64,000 nt of DNA from Butyrivibrio sp. (GCA_022486625.1 JAKVKH010000017.1:1-64000); one strand, 5' to 3'; shown: positions 19,028-28,729, numbered from the stretch's first letter. Program-made: numbers and translations. Notes: generated by a model not told the origin, from the letters alone.

Positions 19028-19975
19028 TCATGCTTTCTGTAAAGCACTTTTCTGATAATCCTCATGAAACAGAAGACCATCTGCAATATCCTGTTTCATC
19101 TGCGTTTCCAGTTCCTGTATCCCTTTAAAATGCCTTTCCGGCCTGCGATATGCCAGTATTGCCACTTCTATAAACTGACCATACAGATCTCCGTCAAAAT
19201 CATACAGATAGGTTTCCACTCCGATCCGGCCTTCATCCGTCACCGTCGGTTTGCAGCCGATATTGGTCATCCCGCGGTAGGTCCTGTCTCCGACAGTTAC
19301 GAGTGAATAGTATACCCCATTCGGCGGCAGCAATTTATCCGCAGGCGGAAGCAGATTCACTGTCGGTACACCGATGGTATGCCCGAGATGGCGCCCATGC
19401 TCCACGGTTCCGCTCACTGTATAGGGAATTCCCAGAAGTTTCTGTGCCATCTCCATATGTCCGCAGGCAACTTCGGCACGTACATAGGTAGAACTGATTT
19501 CTCTTCCGTTCAGGCTTACTTTCTGAATCAGATGCACTTCATATCTATACCGGGAAGACAATTTCTGCAACAGACGATAATCTCCCCTGCCCTGATCTCC
19601 GAAAGATACGTCTGTACCTGCTGCGATATAGACCGCATGAATCATTCCAACCAGAATCTCCGAAACAAATACTTCGGGTTTCATCGCTGCCGTTTCCATT
19701 GTAAGTGGAAATTCCACCAGTACATCAATTCCACACTTCTGAAACCAGGCTCTTTTTTCTTCACGGGTAGACAGTCCCGGAACAGTCCGCCCTGAAAAAA
19801 AGGTTCCCGGCTCCGGGTCAAATGTAAAAATCACTGTTTTTCTTCCGCATTTTTTCTGCTTCAGAAGTTCGCTGATCAGTTGCCTGTGCCCAAGGTGAAT
19901 TCCGTCAAACTTGCCAATGGCAACGGCACTTTCACCTTCGATATTAAATTTTCTGCATCCTTCAATTATCTGCAT
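19028..19975 (-). CDS. ribF: Bifunctional riboflavin kinase/FAD synthetase
   Basis: Makes FMN and then FAD from riboflavin. The N-terminal adenylyltransferase domain has GKFDGIHLGHRQL (about 22-34) and SSTYVRAEVACG (about 161-172); the C-terminal flavokinase domain has GVPTVNLLPP (about 209-218) and VYYSLVTVGDRTYRGMTNIG. Length (315 aa) is normal. It lies 25 bases after truB, the usual Firmicutes arrangement, and is followed by rpsO. Confidence 0.95.
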   Translation of the reverse strand: MQIIEGCRKFNIEGESAVAIGKFDGIHLGHRQLISELLKQKKCGRKTVIFTFDPEPGTFFSGRTVPGLSTREEKRAWFQKCGIDVLVEFPLTMETAAMKPEVFVSEILVGMIHAVYIAAGTDVSFGDQGRGDYRLLQKLSSRYRYEVHLIQKVSLNGREISSTYVRAEVACGHMEMAQKLLGIPYTVSGTVEHGRHLGHTIGVPTVNLLPPADKLLPPNGVYYSLVTVGDRTYRGMTNIGCKPTVTDEGRIGVETYLYDFDGDLYGQFIEVAILAYRRPERHFKGIQELETQMKQDIADGLLFHEDYQKSALQKA

Positions 19976-20000
19976 GATTCTCTATTCTGCTTTTTTCATT

Positions 20001-20963
20001 TTATGATCTGTCAAAGAAAAATTTTTCCACCCGGAAGAATCCGGTTCTGGCATCATATGTATATATCCCAAAGAAAGTCTCATCCTGTCCGTAAACCCGG
20101 ATTTTCGTACCATCTTCATACATCTGATCCGGTTCCACGACATCCTGCTCATCCTCAGGCGCCTCCCGTACAAACTGCTCCTGACGGATACTGTTACCAT
20201 TTTCAAGCTGAACTCGGAATGCATCTGAAACATGCACCTCATCAAGATCTCTGAAAACAGCTTCTGCAGAACGGATGTGATCCGAAAGTGACCCGTCATC
20301 ACGTGCCGCCGTAATCTGATCCAGTGTCATGGCATCTTCCAGATGGAAACTTCCTACCGCTGTTCTGGTCAGATGTGCCATTGCAGCACCGCAGCCAAGC
20401 CGCTGTCCTATATCATGACAGAGCGTTCTGATATAGGTTCCCTTTGAGCATTTGACTTCCATGGTAAACACATGCTCATCCTGCAGATGTGAAATATCCA
20501 GAATGGAAATCGCCTCAATATGAATATGCCTTGGCTGACGCTCGATTTCTTTTCCTTCTCTTGCCAGCTCATACAGCTTTTTTCCGCCAATCTTGATCGC
20601 CGAATACATGGGCGGAATCTGATCATAATCTCCCTTAAATGCCATCACTGCTTCATGAAGCTGCTCCTGTGTTATCTGTACCGGGTTTTCTTCCAGTATG
20701 TTTCCTGACATGTCCTGAGTATCCGTAACAACGCCAAGCCTGCAGACTGCAATGTACTCCTTGGTATGCTCCGTCAGCATGTCACACAGCCGTGTTCCGT
20801 TTCCGAGGCAGACTACCATTACGCCGACCGCATCCGGATCCAGTGTACCGGTATGCCCGATCTTTCTCTGACGCAGGATTCCCCTCAGCTTTGCCACCAC
20901 ATCATTTGAAGTATAACCGGCTTCTTTATATACATTCAATAATCCATTATAAACATTACCCAT
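20001..20963 (-). CDS. truB: tRNA pseudouridine(55) synthase
   Basis: Converts U55 of the T-loop in tRNAs to pseudouridine. Catalytic Asp in GHTGTLDPDAVGVM (about 35-48), with KTYIRTLCHDIG-type motif GTYIRTLCHDIGQRLG further on. The family-typical N-terminus GLLNVYKEAGYTSNDVV supports the ATG at 20963; a TTG 9 codons upstream is in frame, and the AAGGA lies a long 14 bases before the ATG, so the start is the weak point. About 320 aa is slightly long because of an extended C-terminal region. Confidence 0.93.
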   Translation of the reverse strand: MGNVYNGLLNVYKEAGYTSNDVVAKLRGILRQRKIGHTGTLDPDAVGVMVVCLGNGTRLCDMLTEHTKEYIAVCRLGVVTDTQDMSGNILEENPVQITQEQLHEAVMAFKGDYDQIPPMYSAIKIGGKKLYELAREGKEIERQPRHIHIEAISILDISHLQDEHVFTMEVKCSKGTYIRTLCHDIGQRLGCGAAMAHLTRTAVGSFHLEDAMTLDQITAARDDGSLSDHIRSAEAVFRDLDEVHVSDAFRVQLENGNSIRQEQFVREAPEDEQDVVEPDQMYEDGTKIRVYGQDETFFGIYTYDARTGFFRVEKFFFDRS

Positions 20964-20973
20964 GTTCTGATGA

Positions 20974-21930
20974 TTATTCCTTACTTTCAAGTTGTTGTTC
21001 TATATAACGCGACAGATTATTTATAACATCGTATACCGTACCATTCATGGTACAGCCCGCTGCCCTTGCATGTCCGCCGCCGCCAAACAGCTGCGCGATT
21101 TCTGCAACATTAACACTGCCACCAGATCGAAGGCTCACCTTAAACTCCTGTGTCCCGGTCTCATACATGAAAATGGCACAGTCCACTCCCGAAGTCAGCA
21201 TCAGCTGACTGACAATTCCTTCCAGGTCGCTGCTCTTTGCCTGATAGAATTCCATTGTCTGTCTGGTCACGGCTGACGCAATGCATCTGCCATTCATAAA
21301 CAATGTGCTTTCCAGGAGTGCTCTTCCCAGTATCTGGTTCTGATTATAAGTTTTTTCATAAAAAACGCTGTCAATAAGTCTGCCGAAATCAAATCCGTAG
21401 GAAATAAGTTCAGCGCCGACTTTCATGGTCTTCGGAGATGTATTGGAATATTTGAACACCCCTGTATCGCAGATTATTCCCATATATAATGCTTCCGCAA
21501 TGTCCTCATCCATCCTGCCCATATCAATGACATCCGTTACCAGCTCCGAAGCAGAACTTGCCTGTGGTACAATATAATTCTCATCTCCGGTTCCGGAATT
21601 GCTGACATGATGATCAATATTCACGGTTTTCACTGCCGCATCAAAAAACCGCTCGGCTTCACCCAGACGTTCCTTCCCGGCATCAAGTGCAATAAACAGA
21701 TCATATCTGTCCACATCAGTGCTGTAATCACTCCTGATCTGATCACTGTCTTTGATAAACTTATAGATTTCCGGGATTTCCTGTAAAAAAACATCTACTC
21801 TGATCTGCGGATATGTCTTTCTCAGATACAGATACATTCCCATGCAGGATCCGATACAGTCTCCATCCGGGCGGACATGACCACTGATGCCGATTGTCCG
21901 TGCATCCCCGATCACATCATCTATTTTCAT
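20974..21930 (-). CDS. nrnA: Oligoribonuclease/pAp phosphatase (DHH-DHHA1)
   Basis: Degrades short RNA oligomers and hydrolyses 3'-phosphoadenosine 5'-phosphate. The DHH domain shows GHVRPDGDCIGS (about 17-28), DAGKERLG and VNIDHHVSN; the C-terminal DHHA1 domain ends in GGGHARAAGC. Length (318 aa) fits. Its ATG overlaps the rbfA stop by 4 bases. NrnA stands in for Orn in Firmicutes, and its presence in a translation operon is typical for the group. Confidence 0.94.
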   Translation of the reverse strand: MKIDDVIGDARTIGISGHVRPDGDCIGSCMGMYLYLRKTYPQIRVDVFLQEIPEIYKFIKDSDQIRSDYSTDVDRYDLFIALDAGKERLGEAERFFDAAVKTVNIDHHVSNSGTGDENYIVPQASSASELVTDVIDMGRMDEDIAEALYMGIICDTGVFKYSNTSPKTMKVGAELISYGFDFGRLIDSVFYEKTYNQNQILGRALLESTLFMNGRCIASAVTRQTMEFYQAKSSDLEGIVSQLMLTSGVDCAIFMYETGTQEFKVSLRSGGSVNVAEIAQLFGGGGHARAAGCTMNGTVYDVINNLSRYIEQQLESKE

Positions 21931-22325
21931 TCTTCTTCCTCTTTTTCTTCTTTTCTTGCTTCCTGTGCCTTGGCATCTGCAGCCGTCACTTCATCAATTT
22001 TCTTTGACATATTGATGGCATATTCTATGGAATCATCCATGATAAACTTAAGTGTCGGTGTATTACGCAGATTGATTTCCTTGGCAATTGTGCTGCGGAT
22101 ATATCCTGTTGCGCTCTGCAGTCCTTCCATTGTCTTCTTTCTGTCCATATCATCACCAAGCACGCTGACCCATACCTTGCAGGTCTTAAGATCCGGTGCC
22201 ACTTCCACTTCCATTACAGAAGTCATGGGACTGATTCGCGGATCCTTGCTGAAACGGATCGCTTCAGAAATCACACGCATCACTTCGCCGTTGATTCGAA
22301 TATTTTTAATACTGTTCTTCCTCAA
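21927..22325 (-). CDS. rbfA: Ribosome-binding factor A
   Basis: KH-like 30S maturation factor that binds near the 5' helix of 16S rRNA. It begins with MRKNSIKNIRINGEVMRVISEAI and contains DPRISPMTSVMEVEVAPDL and the conserved LRNTPTLKFIMDDSIE. The last about 15 residues are almost all Glu and Lys. 132 aa. Coupled to nrnA by a 4-base overlap. Confidence 0.94.
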   Translation of the reverse strand: MRKNSIKNIRINGEVMRVISEAIRFSKDPRISPMTSVMEVEVAPDLKTCKVWVSVLGDDMDRKKTMEGLQSATGYIRSTIAKEINLRNTPTLKFIMDDSIEYAINMSKKIDEVTAADAKAQEARKEEKEEEE

Positions 22326-22430
22326 AAGAGTTACCTCCTGCTTTTCACGTTGAATCTAATCAAGGGAACTCCCGCTTTTCCCAAATTCAAAGCAAAAGTC
22401 CCCTCAATCAGTTTCACCCGGTATATTCCT

Positions 22431-25400
22431 TTATTCTCTCGGAACCTCTACCATCGTATATGCTTCTACCACATCAAGTTCCTGAATCTGATCAAAGTCT
22501 TCAAATACAAGACCACATTCAAATCCTTCCTTGACTTCCTTTACATCATCCTTGAATCTCTTTAAGGATGCAAGCTTACCTTCAAAGATCTGCTCGCCAT
22601 CCCTTGTAATACGGACATCACAACCCTTCTGCATCAGGCCGTCCGTAACAAATGATCCTGCAATGTTACCGATTGAAGACGCCTTGAAGATCTGACGAAC
22701 CTCGGCATGACCGATAACCTTTTCTTCATACACAGGTGCCAACATGCCCTTCATTGCAGCATCCACATCTTCAATTGCCTGATAGATGACCTTGTACAGC
22801 TTGATCTCAACGCCTTCATGCTCTGCCATACTCTTGGCTGTTGCATCCGGACGTACATCAAATCCGATAATGATTGCACTTGAAGCAGCTGCCAGCGTAA
22901 CATCGGATTCATTGATGGCGCCAACGCCGCCATGAATAATCTTGACCACAACTTCATCATTGGACAGCTTCATCAGACTCTGCTTAAGTGCTTCCACACT
23001 ACCCTGAACATCAGCCTTGATAATGATATCCAGTTCCTTCAGCTTGCCTTCTTCGATCTTGGAATACAGATCATCCAGAGACATCTTTGCCTTGGTTTCA
23101 TCAATCAGGTCCTTCTTATGCTGCTGCAGATAGGTATCTGCATACTGCTTGGCTTCCTTGTCGCTCTCATGTCCCAGAATAACCTCACCGGCATTCGGAA
23201 CATCTGACAGACCCAGTATCTCAACAGGCTGTGAAGGAAGTGCTTCCTTGACACGTTTACCCTTATCATCTGCCATGGCTCTGACCTTGCCGGAACATGC
23301 ACCTGCAGAAATGAAATCGCCGACATGCAATGTACCTTTCTGAATCAGAACATTGGCAACAGGTCCGCGACCCTTATCCAGCTTTGCTTCCAGTACAAGT
23401 CCTCTGGCCTGACGGTCCGGATTTGCCTTAAGTTCCAGAATATCTGCAGTCAGCAGAATGGTTTCCAGAAGTGTATCGATTCCTTCACCTGTCTTTGCAG
23501 AAACAGGAACAAACTCTGTTGTTCCGCCCCAGTCAGTTGCAACAAGACCGTATTCTGTCATTTCCTGCTTTACACGATCCACATTTGCATTGGGCTTATC
23601 AATCTTATTTACAGCTACAATAATCTCAACCTTTGCAGCCTTGGCATGATTGATTGCTTCAATAGTCTGCGGCATTACACCATCATCCGCAGCAACTACC
23701 AGAACTGCGATATCTGTGGAATTTGCACCACGCATACGCATCGCGGTAAATGCCTCATGTCCAGGTGTATCCAGGAACGTAATTTTCTGATTCTGTACAG
23801 AAACCGTATATGCGCCAATCTTCTGTGTAATACCACCTGCCTCACGGCTGGTTACACTGGTATTACGGATTGCATCCAGAAGTGATGTCTTACCATGATC
23901 GACATGACCCATGACACAGACAACAGGAGGTCTCTTAACCAGTGTTTCCGGTGCATCCTCGTCTTCTTTCAGAAGTTCTTCGATAACATCAACCGGAATT
24001 TCCTTCTCGCAGATAATATCATAATCTATTGCAATATTCTCAGCTTCTTCATATGTCAGTTCAGAATTTACGGTAACAATCTGACCGGACAGGAACAGCT
24101 TCTTGATAATTGCAGCAGGCTGCATTCTCATCTTCTCCGCAAGTTCCTTAATTGTCAGTTTTTCAGGAATGGAGATTACCTTGATCTGTTCTTCCGGTTC
24201 TACAACCTTCTTAACCTCAGGTTTGATGAATCTGCCGACTCTCTTACTTCTCGGCATCTTGGACTCATCCTCTTCATAGACAAGATCCTTTCTGGAACGC
24301 TTGTCCTTTTCCTGTCCGATTCTTCTCTTTTCTTCATCTCTATGCTTCTCAGCATCCTTGATCGGAGCATCTGCAAAATCATTGCCGCCCTGGCGTCCCG
24401 GTCTTCCCTGACCGCCACGACCTGCATTATTACCATAAGAAGGTCTTCCAGAAAATCCGCCCTGACCACCACGGTTATAGCCGCCGCCCTGACCATCTCT
24501 GTTTCCGTAGCTGCCGCCCTGACCACCGCGGTTATAGCCGCCGCCCTGACCGTTACGATTGTAGCTGCTGCCCTGACCGTCTCTGTTTCCGTAGCTGCCG
24601 CCCTGACCGCCGCGGTTATAGCCGCCGCCCTGACCGTTACGATTGTAGCTGCTGCTCTGACCATCCCTGTTTCCGTAGCTGCCGCCCTGACCACCGCGGT
24701 TATAGCCGCCGCCCTGACCGTTACGATTGTAGCTGCTGCTCTGACCACCCCTGTTTCCGTAGCTGCCGCCCTGACCACCGCGGTTATAGCCGCCGCCCTG
24801 ACCGTTACGATTGTAGCTGCTGCTCTGGCCATCTCTGTTTCCGTAGCTGCCGCCCTGGCCACCGCGGTTATAGCCGCCGCCCTGACCGTTACGATTATAG
24901 CTGCTGCTCTGACCGTCCCTGTTTCCGTAGCTGCCGCCCTGACCACCACGATTATAGCCGTTGTTCTGGCCATCTCTGTTTCCATAGCTGCCCTGACCAC
25001 CACGATTGTAACCATTGCTCTGGCCGTCTCTGTTCCCATAACCGCCCTGACGGGTATTTCTGTCGCCCGAAGGTCTTGCTGCCGGTGCGGAAGAAGCCGT
25101 ACTCTGAACCGGTGCTGTTCTGGTCTCCAGAGTTGTCTTTACTTCCGATGCTGTTCTGGTTTCCGATGTTGTCCTGGTTTCCGGTGCTGTTTTCACTTCT
25201 GAAGCTGTATTCTGCGGTGCTGCCACCTGCACGGTTTCCTTTTCTGCAGCAGGCTGCTTCTGAACCGGAGCCGTCTTTACTTCTGAAGCTTTTTCCACAG
25301 GCTTTGTTTCTGTCTTTGTAATTACCGTATCATAGCTTTCAAGCTGTGAGGGCGCCGTCTTGGGTTTGATCGGATGATAGACATTCTGAGATGCAGCAAA

Positions 25401-25817
25401 TCCAGCTCTGCTGCGGTTATTATTATTACTATTTCCCGAGTTTCCGGACTGTGGCTGAGACTGCCGCGGTGCACTGCGATTTTCCTGTGCCGGACGTGTC
25501 CCTGAAATTTTCGAATTTCCGGGATTGCTCACAAAAATAATCTTCTTCTTTTTTTTCTGGGGCTGTTCAGCTCCCATTTCTGTGTTGTGTTCTGCCGTCT
25601 TGATTTCTTCACTTGCAGCAGCTTTTTCTTCTTTTTTCTCCACTGTCTTTCCTGCAGCCTTTCCAAAATGCTTTCTTGCCTGATCTGCTTCCACATCCTC
25701 AATAGAACTTGTAGAACGTTTCGCCGCCTCTATCCCTTTTTCCTGCAAATAGCCCAGTAAATCCTTGCTTTCGCAATCGAGCTCTTTTGCAAGTTCAGAT
25801 ATCTTAATTTTTGCCAT
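22431..25817 (-). CDS. infB: Translation initiation factor IF-2 with repeat-rich N-terminus
   Basis: GTPase that places initiator tRNA on the 30S subunit. The conserved C-terminal part is intact: an IF2N segment (about 558-600), G1 GHVDHGKTS near residue 640, DTPGHEAF and NKIDKP, and the EF-Tu-like domains II-IV. An IF2_N domain also lies at the extreme N-terminus ([16 protein letters not shown]). Between about 80 and 530 the protein is disordered in composition; residues about 260-460 are Gly/Asn/Gln/Arg/Ser/Tyr repeats with 28-residue periodicity. At 1128 aa it is long even for IF-2. ATG start overlaps ylxQ by 14 bases. Confidence 0.96.
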   Translation of the reverse strand: MAKIKISELAKELDCESKDLLGYLQEKGIEAAKRSTSSIEDVEADQARKHFGKAAGKTVEKKEEKAAASEEIKTAEHNTEMGAEQPQKKKKKIIFVSNPGNSKISGTRPAQENRSAPRQSQPQSGNSGNSNNNNRSRAGFAASQNVYHPIKPKTAPSQLESYDTVITKTETKPVEKASEVKTAPVQKQPAAEKETVQVAAPQNTASEVKTAPETRTTSETRTASEVKTTLETRTAPVQSTASSAPAARPSGDRNTRQGGYGNRDGQSNGYNRGGQGSYGNRDGQNNGYNRGGQGGSYGNRDGQSSSYNRNGQGGGYNRGGQGGSYGNRDGQSSSYNRNGQGGGYNRGGQGGSYGNRGGQSSSYNRNGQGGGYNRGGQGGSYGNRDGQSSSYNRNGQGGGYNRGGQGGSYGNRDGQGSSYNRNGQGGGYNRGGQGGSYGNRDGQGGGYNRGGQGGFSGRPSYGNNAGRGGQGRPGRQGGNDFADAPIKDAEKHRDEEKRRIGQEKDKRSRKDLVYEEDESKMPRSKRVGRFIKPEVKKVVEPEEQIKVISIPEKLTIKELAEKMRMQPAAIIKKLFLSGQIVTVNSELTYEEAENIAIDYDIICEKEIPVDVIEELLKEDEDAPETLVKRPPVVCVMGHVDHGKTSLLDAIRNTSVTSREAGGITQKIGAYTVSVQNQKITFLDTPGHEAFTAMRMRGANSTDIAVLVVAADDGVMPQTIEAINHAKAAKVEIIVAVNKIDKPNANVDRVKQEMTEYGLVATDWGGTTEFVPVSAKTGEGIDTLLETILLTADILELKANPDRQARGLVLEAKLDKGRGPVANVLIQKGTLHVGDFISAGACSGKVRAMADDKGKRVKEALPSQPVEILGLSDVPNAGEVILGHESDKEAKQYADTYLQQHKKDLIDETKAKMSLDDLYSKIEEGKLKELDIIIKADVQGSVEALKQSLMKLSNDEVVVKIIHGGVGAINESDVTLAAASSAIIIGFDVRPDATAKSMAEHEGVEIKLYKVIYQAIEDVDAAMKGMLAPVYEEKVIGHAEVRQIFKASSIGNIAGSFVTDGLMQKGCDVRITRDGEQIFEGKLASLKRFKDDVKEVKEGFECGLVFEDFDQIQELDVVEAYTMVEVPRE
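24440..25040. repeat. 84-bp tandem repeats inside infB
   Basis: Near-identical units recur with a spacing of exactly 84 bp; the marker GACCGTTACGATT occurs at 24548, 24632, 24716, 24800 and 24884, with shorter partial units towards 25040. Each unit encodes 28 residues built from [15 protein letters not shown] and [10 protein letters not shown] modules. The near identity at the DNA level points to recent expansion by slippage or unequal recombination, and copy number may vary among strains. Confidence 0.93.
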
Positions 25818-26145
25818 TCATATCTCCTCCGTCCTGTTCGCCTGAGAGTAATTTCTTCATCAGTGCCTGTGCCAGACCAGTATCTGTTATTGCCAGACTG
25901 GTTCTTTCTGATTTCCCGGTTGCATGCCCCAGTTTTTCCTTCTCTCCAAATTCCACGACAGGGACGTTGTAAAACCTGCACTTATCATGAAACTGCTTCT
26001 TTGTATTCTCGGAAGCATCCTCACTGATAATAATGAGCCTGGCTTTCCCGGAGCTGATGCTCTTTTCCACTGCAAGTTCTCCCGTATCAAGCTTACCGGC
26101 CCTGATACAGAGTCCCAGGAAGGAATATATTTTATCATTTTCCAT
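25804..26145 (-). CDS. L7Ae-like ribosomal protein YlxQ
   Basis: Small K-turn RNA-binding protein of the L7Ae/L30e/S12e family, found between ylxR and infB in Firmicutes. The fold is suggested by [30 protein letters not shown] and the [18 protein letters not shown] segment. I use the ATG at 26145 (AAGGAG 10 bases upstream); another ATG two codons earlier is 4 bases from the same site. Overlaps ylxR by 11 bases and infB by 14, so three genes are tightly coupled. About 113 aa. Confidence 0.88.
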   Translation of the reverse strand: MENDKIYSFLGLCIRAGKLDTGELAVEKSISSGKARLIIISEDASENTKKQFHDKCRFYNVPVVEFGEKEKLGHATGKSERTSLAITDTGLAQALMKKLLSGEQDGGDMNGKN

Positions 26146-26404
26146 CCGCATCGAACTCCTTTTCCAGGCTGTCATATACTTCCGCAGGGATCTGCTGCCT
26201 GAACGAGCGCTCCAGTCCTTTATTTTTTCTGGCTTTGATCAGGCAATCCCTATCATCACAGATATAGGCGCCTCTGCCATTCTGCCTTCCGGTTCTGTCC
26301 AAAAGGATTTCCCCGGTAGCTGTTTTTATGACGCGGATCATGTCTTTTTTGTTCTTCATGAGTCCGCATCCGACGCACTGTCTCATCGGAATTTTTTTGG
26401 CCAT
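26135..26404 (-). CDS. YlxR family RNA-binding protein (DUF448)
   Basis: 89-residue basic protein of the YlxR family, recently connected with RNase P in Bacillus. The family motif RQCVGCGLMKNKKDMIRV is at residues 8-25, and GRQNGRGAYICDDRDCLIKA follows. It sits between nusA (59-base gap) and ylxQ in the usual order. Confidence 0.92.
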   Translation of the reverse strand: MAKKIPMRQCVGCGLMKNKKDMIRVIKTATGEILLDRTGRQNGRGAYICDDRDCLIKARKNKGLERSFRQQIPAEVYDSLEKEFDADGK

Positions 26405-26463
26405 TCACACACTCCTAAACTGGTTGACCATCGGTTACGAAAAACCTCAGCCTTTCATAATAC

Positions 26464-27633
26464 TCAGGCCTCCGGCTGTTCTTCAGATGCAGCATTATTC
26501 TGCTCATCTGTATTCTCCGGATTATCTTCATATTCTTCACCGTCTTCCACATCATCATCCATATAATCTTCATAGCGGAATCCAGGTGCATCCTTTGCCT
26601 GTGTCTCACTCTTAATATCAATCTTATATCCTGTCAGTCTTGCAGCAAGGCGGGCATTCTGACCTTCCTTACCAATCGCAAGCGACAGCTGATAATCGGG
26701 AACAACAACCTTTGCAGATTTCTCATCAGGATCAGCAAATACTGCAACAATCTTTGCAGGTGATAATGCATTCTGAATCAGATTTCCAGGGTTCTCATCC
26801 CAGTTTACAACATCGATCTTTTCTCCGCGAAGCTCATCTACAATCAGATTTACTCTGCTGCCGTTCACACCGACACATGCGCCAACCGCATCCACGTTCG
26901 GATTATTGGACCATACGGCAATCTTGGTACGGCTTCCCGCTTCTCTTGCGATACTGCGGATCTCCACTGTACCATCCTTAATCTCTGTTACTTCCTGTTC
27001 AAACAGTCTCTTTACCAGATCCGGATGCGTACGTGAAACCAGAATTCTTGGTCCCTTATTTCCATTCTTCACTTCCAGAATATATACCTTGATCCGGTCT
27101 GTCGGCTTATAAACCTCACCCTTCACCTGCTCATTTTCATTCAGAACCGCATCTGCTCTCCCGAGATTGATGCTGATATTTCTGCCGATATATCTCTGTA
27201 CCACACCGGTTACAATGTCATGTTCCTTTGTATAATACTCATTGTAAACAGCTCCGCGTTCTTCCTCACGTATCTTCTGCAGAATGACATTCTTGGCATT
27301 CTGTGTGGCAATACGTCCAAAGTTCTTGGAATTGATCGGAACCTTTACCACATCGTCAATCTGTGCCTTCTTATCTATTTTACGGGCATCGTCAAGCGAT
27401 ACCTCAATCATCGGATCCATGACATCATCTTCTGTTTCCACAACGGTCTTTTCAGCGTAAAGCTTGAAATCGCAGGTCTCCCTGTCCACCTCAACCGTAA
27501 CATTATCTGCCTTGCCGAAATTATTCTTGCATGCTGTCACCAGAGAATTTTCAATCGCATCAAAAAGGCTCTCCTTGCTGATATTTTTCTCTTTCTCGAG
27601 CGCATCAAGTGCTTCCATCAATTCTTTGCTCAT
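26464..27633 (-). CDS. nusA: Transcription termination/antitermination protein NusA
   Basis: RNA polymerase-associated elongation factor acting at pauses, terminators and antitermination sites. N-terminal domain (1-130), S1 domain (about 132-200) and two KH domains (KIAVWSNNPNVDAVGACVG; VPDYQLSLAIGKEGQNARLAARLTG). The end is acidic and variable, without the AR2 repeats of Proteobacteria, as usual in Firmicutes. Start at the ATG 27633 (GGAG 6 bases upstream, MSKELMEALDAL); the ATG 4 codons earlier forms part of that site. 389 aa. Confidence 0.95.
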   Translation of the reverse strand: MSKELMEALDALEKEKNISKESLFDAIENSLVTACKNNFGKADNVTVEVDRETCDFKLYAEKTVVETEDDVMDPMIEVSLDDARKIDKKAQIDDVVKVPINSKNFGRIATQNAKNVILQKIREEERGAVYNEYYTKEHDIVTGVVQRYIGRNISINLGRADAVLNENEQVKGEVYKPTDRIKVYILEVKNGNKGPRILVSRTHPDLVKRLFEQEVTEIKDGTVEIRSIAREAGSRTKIAVWSNNPNVDAVGACVGVNGSRVNLIVDELRGEKIDVVNWDENPGNLIQNALSPAKIVAVFADPDEKSAKVVVPDYQLSLAIGKEGQNARLAARLTGYKIDIKSETQAKDAPGFRYEDYMDDDVEDGEEYEDNPENTDEQNNAASEEQPEA

Positions 27634-27657
27634 CGTAATCTCCATTTCCGCTTTGCG

Positions 27658-28122
27658 TTAAAAATCCAAAGCAAGCTTAATCACTGAAATTTCCTTCCTG
27701 AGGAATATCTTTTCCTGATCGTTCAAAACAATGGTAACCGTATCTGAATCAAATGCCTTCAGGACTCCTGAAAATTCCTTACAGCCGTCTACCGGCTTGT
27801 AGGTTTTCAGATCTACCTCCTGCCCGATGCTTCCGGCGAGATGTCTGTCCTTTTTCAGCTGCCTGCCAAGTCCCGGACTGCTGACTTCCAATGTATATGA
27901 TTCTTCGATAAAGTCTTCTTTGTCCAGTGCATCTGAAAGCGCATGACTGACATCCACACATTCGTTAATGTTCACACCCTCCGCCTTATCAATATAAGCT
28001 CTCAGGTACCATTCTCCGGCTTCCTTCACAAATTCCACATCATAGATGGAAACGCCATTTGCCTGTGCAATCGGCTCCAGCAGTTGCTCCGTACGTGTCT
28101 CAATTTCTTCTTTTCTTGACAT
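27658..28122 (-). CDS. rimP: Ribosome maturation factor RimP
   Basis: 30S assembly factor for the S19/S12 region. Recognisable by EQLLEPIAQANGVSIYDVEFVKEAGEW and the central CVDVSHALSDALD, EVSSPGLGRQLK motif. I start at the ATG 28122 with AAAGGAG 5 bases upstream; a longer in-frame reading through the upstream repeat is an artefact. 154 aa. First gene of the large translation operon, with an odd leader. Confidence 0.94.
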   Translation of the reverse strand: MSRKEEIETRTEQLLEPIAQANGVSIYDVEFVKEAGEWYLRAYIDKAEGVNINECVDVSHALSDALDKEDFIEESYTLEVSSPGLGRQLKKDRHLAGSIGQEVDLKTYKPVDGCKEFSGVLKAFDSDTVTIVLNDQEKIFLRKEISVIKLALDF

Positions 28123-28128
28123 GTAACT

Positions 28129-28331
28129 CCTTTGCATGCAAGCATACAGATGCATACGCCTCATCCGGCTCTGCATTTCTGTATGCTCTTTTTCATGCAA
28201 ATGCAGATCATAACCTCGTCTCCGCTTCGCTTCAACTCGGTCATGATGCTCGCCCTATTTCGACGTATGCACCTTTGCATGCAAGCATACAGATGCATAC
28301 GCCTCATCCGGCTCTGCATTTGCATGAAAAA
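28129..28331. repeat. Composite repeat element in the rimP leader
   Basis: A 50-bp perfect direct repeat (28129-28178 and 28272-28321) brackets a 93-bp core, and an 18-bp perfect inverted repeat (28189-28206 and 28314-28331) encloses it. The left direct repeat reaches the rimP ribosome site and supplies its AAAGG. Short frames read through it in both directions, but none has a convincing start. It looks like a dispersed non-coding element (MITE- or REP-like); this is inference because only this locus is visible. Confidence 0.8.
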
Positions 28332-28354
28332 AGTGGACTCTCGCAAGTCCACTT
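28326..28354 (-). terminator. Early intrinsic terminator/attenuator ahead of rimP
   Basis: A 9-bp perfect stem AAGTGGACT/AGTCCACTT (28331-28339 with 28346-28354), a 6-nt loop and six U residues on the minus strand. It begins only about 20 nt after the predicted start of the rimP operon transcript, so it would have to be read through or controlled. Confidence 0.75.
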
Positions 28355-28379
28355 CACATTCCACAATTACTACGATGGT

Positions 28380-28409
28380 AGAATAGCACATTTATCGGGA
28401 AATCGTCAA
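28380..28409 (-). promoter_or_regulatory. Predicted promoter of the rimP-nusA-infB operon
   Basis: TTGACG (28404-28409) and TATTCT (28380-28385), read on the minus strand, are 18 bases apart, and a TG dinucleotide precedes the -10 box by one base (extended -10). Predicted start near 28373, directly before the terminator hairpin at 28331-28354. Confidence 0.6.
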
Positions 28410-28561
28410 GGCTTTTGCCGTAAAAAGTCGGTAAAAACTCAATATTCTGCGTTTTCTGAATCAAATATGCCCTAATGTTGCTTTTTATCCTATCAGATTT
28501 GCCTTCCTGCAACACTGATTTCATGCTTTTTATCAGAAGAATAAAAAATATAAAAATTTCC

Positions 28562-28590
28562 TCTTGCTTTTTTCTTTTTGCTATGATAAT
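28562..28590 (+). promoter_or_regulatory. Candidate promoter of tRNA-Glu
   Basis: TGCTATGAT (extended -10, hexamer 28582-28587) or GATAAT (28585-28590) lies about 35 bases before the tRNA. The possible -35 boxes, TTGCTT or CTTGCT near 28562-28569, are imperfect in sequence or spacing. Confidence 0.4.
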
Positions 28591-28622
28591 GTATCTAAGT
28601 CGGCGCTAACCGATACAGATAT

Positions 28623-28694
28623 GGCTCGTTGGTCAAGAGGCTAAGACGCTGCCCTCTCACGGCAGAATCATGGGTTCGATTCCCGTACGAGCTA
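28623..28694 (+). tRNA. tRNA-Glu (anticodon CTC)
   Basis: 72 nt without an encoded CCA. The acceptor stem GGCTCGT/ACGAGCT closes with one G-T pair, the anticodon stem CTGCC/GGCAG encloses the loop CTCTCAC with anticodon CTC, and the T-arm carries GGTTCGATTCC. It is one of only two plus-strand genes and is followed by a terminator. Confidence 0.96.
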
Positions 28695-28729
28695 CTGACT
28701 ATTTATAATGAATAGCCCAACCCGAAAGA

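Noticed and set aside
23895-25202. 435-codon plus-strand open frame with Ala/Val/Ile/Thr repeats opposite infB
   Set aside because: It is the antisense of the IF-2 repeat region; periodic GC-rich repeats keep the frame open. No ribosome site or promoter, and the infB frame is certain.
28161-28391. 76-codon minus-strand frame across the rimP leader
   Set aside because: It reads through a terminator hairpin and the repeat element, with no ribosome site; better explained as non-coding repeat DNA.
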